From Siphonodentalium dalli (taxonomy: Eukaryota; Mollusca; Scaphopoda; Gadilida; Siphonodentaliidae): DNA of 64,000 nucleotides. The notes under the pieces were generated by a model. The model was given only the letters and a program-made list of their open reading frames with translations, searched no databases and was not told the DNA's origin. Below are positions 40,501 through 46,500 of this stretch, one piece after another; the stretch's first letter is position 1, and every line of letters begins with the position of its first letter. The stretch lies in contig CP136063.1 in assembly GCA_032622095.1 (NCBI GenBank), forward strand, positions 78,039,980 through 78,103,979, in the 5' to 3' direction. A program made the translations under genes and the position numbers.

Positions 40501-43500
40501 CGTTTCCGAGATCTCGTCTGCACATGCGCGAAGCGGGCGCCGCACGGTCATAATTATTATAAAATATGCCACATTATACACCATTTGAAAGAGGAAGCTC
40601 CAAAACATTGTATTTTCAACTTATTTGATGTAATAAACTGTGAACATGTTGTTTTTGTTGAGATATCGACTTCTGTTCTGTGCTAAAGTTTCTGCACAAA
40701 GTCGATTATTTTCAATGGAAGGGGAATAACTATATATATTGAGATATAGAGTTATTCCCCTTCCATTGAAAATAAAGTACAGTTTGAATTCTGTTGCATT
40801 CTGGGAGCTATAACGGGGGGAATGATTTTATTATTTCAGCTATTTTATATTACTCTATGGGCACCGTCTGAGACACAAACATTCCAAATGGTGATGAATT
40901 ATAGTATTTTAATCATATTTTATGGCATAGATTGTTATTAAACCGTATATAAAAGAAATAATCGGTGACTCGAAAAGTAAGTTGGCCCTCAAATAATACC
41001 AATATGGGCTTATTTCGTATGGAAATAGTCCAATATTGGACTGTTTTAAAAACCTCGTTTTAGGTTCATATACAGCATAATTCAGGTTAAAATAATATGG
41101 ACTTATTTGAGTTTTTGAAATAGGTTAAACATGAGCTTATTTTCAGGAGAACAGACTGACTAAATATATATAGACAATGGAATGAGTAGGAATCGATAGG
41201 AAACGTATTTATATGAAAAGTATATACGACTATATTTCCATACACCTAATATTGCTTCTGCTCTTTCCATATAACATTACGATAGACACGCCGCACCATG
41301 CATGGATGTCATTGAATGATATCCACTTGCAACATATAGTGTCCAATCATCGGAGGTAGAATTAAGACATCTTTTGAATGAAGCCACTTCATAAAATGAA
41401 TAAAACTATACGAAAAGCCACTTTATGGGTGGGTGAGTACTCCCTGTTTCTACGTTTGTTATAGGCTATATATATGCGTGGTTACGTACCTTTATTCTGA
41501 AGACCCAATACTCCGAAAGTGCGAAGGTCCGATACTACGAAATCCGATATATATAAGGTCTAATACTATGAAGGTCCGATATTCCGAAGGGTAAATACTC
41601 CGATATTCCGAAGTATTAATACTCAGAAGGTCCAATAGTACGAAGGTCTAATACTCCGAAAGCCCCAATACTCCGAAGGTCTAATACCCCGAAAGCCCAA
41701 TACTCCGAAGGCCGATAAATCCGAATGTGCGATACTCGGAAGGTCCGATACTCAGAATGCTTTCTGGCATAACAATGGGTTTCACCGCGTGCAGACCTTT
41801 GGTTGATTTTAGGGATAGATCTACCGATGAATTGTGCATTGTCATGACTGGAGATTCCGCAACATCCCAGTGGGTCTTAGGTGAGAGCAAACGACGTGAA
41901 TTTTGTTCCTTATTCCTTATATATCATAAAATGACCGGAATGAGCCCAAATTCGCTCATAGCTACCTCGGCCAAAGATATTGGGCCGACAAATTGTTGGG
42001 TCGAGATTGAAAAAGTGGGTCGAATGTGCATATATCGGGGCCTGGGGTGAGATGACCCCAAATTATATTTTTCGGCTCGAGCAGCGGTCGGACTACTTTT
42101 CGACCCACTTTTTCCAAACGTGACCCAACTTTTTTTCGGCTCAAAATGATTGGCCGAGATGACTATGAATGATTATCGAGTTATCCCGGTCATTTCCTGT
42201 CAATATCCCGACTTTCCATATTTCCGACCCATATTTTCAGCTTCAACTTCTCGGCTGAATTTTTCATCTCATGGATATCAACGAGAACGTTCTCAGTCAT
42301 TTCCTCCAAATTCCAATATTTTTCGACCCGAGCAGCGTTTGGACCACTTTTCGACCAACTTTTTCAAACCCGACCCATACAATTTTCAGCTCTAAATGTT
42401 TGGCCGATGAGGCTATGAACGAATTTGTCGGGAGAGGGTGGGGAGATAGGAAGAGATAGAGAGAAATAGAGAATTGGAGAAGAGAGGGAAGCGACATAGT
42501 TGTGGACCTTCGTAATTTAATATGGGACCTTCGGAGAATTGGAACATCCAAGTATAAAGGGTTGATACCGTATGGGTAGATAGATAGTTAGTTTAATGAC
42601 ATAAATCGTCCACGCGAGACCTATGCCAAAATAGCAAATATATATAACAATGATTCAACATAATATATATATATACTATAGTAACTATTTCATAATTATA
42701 TCTGCAATATTTGACCTTTCTTTGAAAAATGTCCGGACTATGTTGCAGATTATGTTGCATGTATATATGAGGCTCGTTGTTTTGCATTATGTATTCGAAT
42801 TTTTGGCCATCATTAAATCCAATAAATTGATAAAGTGTTTACGCATCTTATCATATGTGTTGCATAAGGAAGTGTTCTTCATCCTAACCTCCATGTTACA
42901 AAATCTTTCATCAAGTGAAACTTTTGGGTATGCTGACTCTTTCTGTGTGAACATTTCAGCGCTGACGATTACACGGGTGGCTACATGGAGTCTCTAGCGA
43001 TGGTTGATCACAATGGCTCTGTATTCTGGCCTCCGATTGTCAAATTCCGATCGACCTGTCAGATTGATATTACCTATTATCCTTTTGACGATCAGGTTAG
43101 TGAAACAATTATAGACTCACAGGGACAGGTATGTTTGGGTGTCTCACCACCCACAACTTTGGTCAAAATATTCAACAGTTGAATATTTCATGCCTGCATG
43201 ACACATTGGCAGGAAATTTCAGACCAAAAGTAAGTTGAATGTGTTCTGATAGTTTGACATACCAACCAGTGTCATACGACCCTGACTAAATATCTTTATA
43301 AGCATTGTCTTTATTGGTCAGTACCTCGAGTTACCATGTCGATCCGTTTTTTTGTTTGTTTTTTTTTTTTGGGTGTAATTCTACTTATTCACCGTGTATT
43401 TATTTATTTATTTAAGAATTTGCTGGTAAATTTGTTGGAATATATCTGAAATGGCACAGTTGATGTGATTAGGATTTCATTGTTGATTGCTACATTCTTC

Positions 43501-46500
43501 CACTGGAAGTTCCAGCGGAGATAGTGTTTGGTTACTATCTTATCGGTTGTATTCACCGAAGTAAGTCCATAATAACTATTATGTTATTAACATGGGAGAT
43601 ATTATGTTTCAGGTTTGTTCATTGAAGATGGGATCCTGGGCATATGATGGAAACCAGCTCAATCTCTTCAGTCAAAACGCCGAAATAGACTTGAGGAACT
43701 ACGTCAAAAACGGAGAGTGGGATTTGGTGAACCAAACGGCCATCCGAAACGTATTGAAGTACCCGTGCTGCTCGGAGCCATTTCCAGATGTAACGTTTTA
43801 CGTGCACATTCGTCGCAGGACGCTGTATTACATGTATAACGTGTTTGGGCCGTGTATGATGCTATCCGTTCTGACCGTGCTCATATTCTGGATGCGTCCA
43901 GAGAGCGGGGAGAAGATTACTCTCGGGCTAACTGTCCTGTTAGCCTTTTCTGTCTTCATGCTACTCATCGCCGAGAAAATGCCAGCAACTTCCAGTTTCG
44001 TGCCTTTGATATGTAAGTATATTGAATGCGGCATATATACTTCAATAATCTGTCAACATGTTAGCCTATAAATGAGACCGAGGCAACAAATTTGCAGGAA
44101 GGTTTGCCGGTGCACATGGGTGGTCGAAACTGCCAATAACATGTTTTACGGGTATCCTGTTTTTACACTATCATGTAAAAACATTGAGACATTTAGTAAA
44201 TTTATTATTCACCCAAATCATGTTGCATGTGGGGTCGTAAGGTAATTAAGAGCATATGTTTTCGAGGTATGTCGAAGGTACCTGGCCGAAGTGAATTGCG
44301 CACATGCAGATACAAAAATATAAGATATATGTTTGTTTAATTAACTTAAAACTGAGATAAAATTGAAATGAAAATGTTCCAAAATCACAAATGCTCCATT
44401 TTATAACAATAATAGTATATACCATTATGCAATTATAATGAGCAGATCTGCACATTTTTTCCGAACACTGTCGATGGGTCATCATCCCGGCTTATACAAT
44501 TTGTTCTGGCCCTGTAAACGTTTTCCTGGAGTAATTTTTCTTCAAAATAATGTGACAAAAGGCTTCTACTATGTATTGGGTACGAACTGAACTATTGGTA
44601 GGGGGTTGAGTTCAGTTAATAATGAGGGATGACACCAATGGGTGATACAAAAAAGTCAGCTTGCTAAATGTTTTCATCAATGATCTATCAATGCACATTG
44701 GCATGGAAAGGCACAAATTTAAATAGTTCGATTAAAACCTAAATATCATTTATTCAACCTGATATATATGAAAACATAACACAATAATATATTCTAAAAA
44801 TGAATATAAACTCTTCAAATAAAATAGAATAGTCATTAAACCATAATAAAATAAAACATAAAGGTGTTAAAACAAACTTTGACTGATTTCTATTTTCAAC
44901 GATATTCGGCATATGAGTCTCGGATCACCTCTTGATGGGAGCTGTCATATTTGAACGATTTTCGATGAAAAAGCATCACTAAATCCTTTAGCACTCCCTG
45001 CAGAGCATATCCTTCATCCGACCATCACCAAACTGCATATGGATTCTCGGGGTGACCTCTAGATGGGTGCTTATCATTTCCATCTTGGATTTTATTCTTT
45101 GTATGACTAAATCCTTCAGCACACCTTGCAGGTCACATTTTGCATCCAATCGTCACCAAACTTCATATGGATCTTCGAGATGGGAGCTTCCCTTTTTTCC
45201 CGAAATTCTTTTTTTTTAAACATGGCCGCCAGCACCCATTTTGGATTTCAAATGTGAATCCACCAGCACACTCTGCAGCCCACATTTATTGGAGAATATA
45301 TAATATTACATTGTTACAAGAATACTCACAAATATCAAAAATGGCATCAAAAATATACATATGTACGGTATCAGAATAAAAAGTGGTGCCATGGCCATTA
45401 GAGGTCGTCTTCTTGGCATCCCTCAGGCTATAAACCACCGAACATCCAGGTTAATTAAACAATACCTTACCCAATTTTTTAAGTCTTTAACTCCTCGAAG
45501 GAAGAAAAGACGTTTGTAATAGACTTAAAACTAACAAAAAGTTAGGGGTTTCCGAATTCACAATAAAACATGTAGACTCTGCGTTCAAAATAGGTTCGGT
45601 CGGGTTAGCGGAAACAAACGTCTTTGTTTATGCCTTACTATTCGCAGCTATAGTGGACAAGGAAACTATACTGAAACGTGCTTCGGGTCCTTTTTCGATT
45701 TGTTCGGTGCCCTATACCGACATTCAAAACCTGATAATACTGTCCCCGCGCTTTATTAAATCTAGCCACCAAACTCTCCCAAGTGGATCATAATTATATC
45801 TTCTTTCAAATAATTTTTACATTATTTACAATTTACAGGTACACATAGTATGTTTATGGTATATCACATACATGTAGATGGGCGTCTTTAAAGGGCCATT
45901 TATGGGACCATCTCATTTTATACTTAATAGAACACATGCAACAAATGAATGAATTTGAGCCATGGGTTAGTGCAAAATACACCAATGTGCTATGTGAATG
46001 ATGCAAACAACATGGTAATTATAATGAAAATGAATTTATGACTGGAGTAATAAATTATGTTCAATTATTTACCATGTTCTTTGTGTCGTCCATACGGCAA
46101 ATGGGTGTATAATGCACTCATCCATGTCACAAAATTCATTCATTTCTTGCATATATTCTGTTGAGTATAAAAGGAGATGGTTCCAAAAATGGCCGGATTT
46201 AGTGTACAGTACCCCTTTAAGTTCGTCTCGCGTATGTTTTTCAGCTCTCTACTTCATCAGTACCATGAGTCTGACGTGTATATCATTGGTGGTGGCTGTG
46301 ATCGTTTCTAATATCAATCATCGGGGCAACACTGAACAGCATCTACCCCGTTGGTTCCGACTCATCATCCAAACTTTAGCCAAAATTGTGCACATGAAAC
46401 TCTACTTCATAAAGGACCCATCTTACTACAAACGTCAACCAACAATCTACAAATTGGCTACGGAGTCACGTGATTCGGGCTATCCATTGGCAGAACTCGA

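Larger units (their letters stand above)
39931..42959. other. Last part of the 26.5-kb receptor intron
   Basis: No gene. Tandem 56-bp repeat, 69-bp palindrome, a degenerate minisatellite and two 105-bp direct repeats, listed separately; (TA)n near 42.66 kb. Confidence 0.6.
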
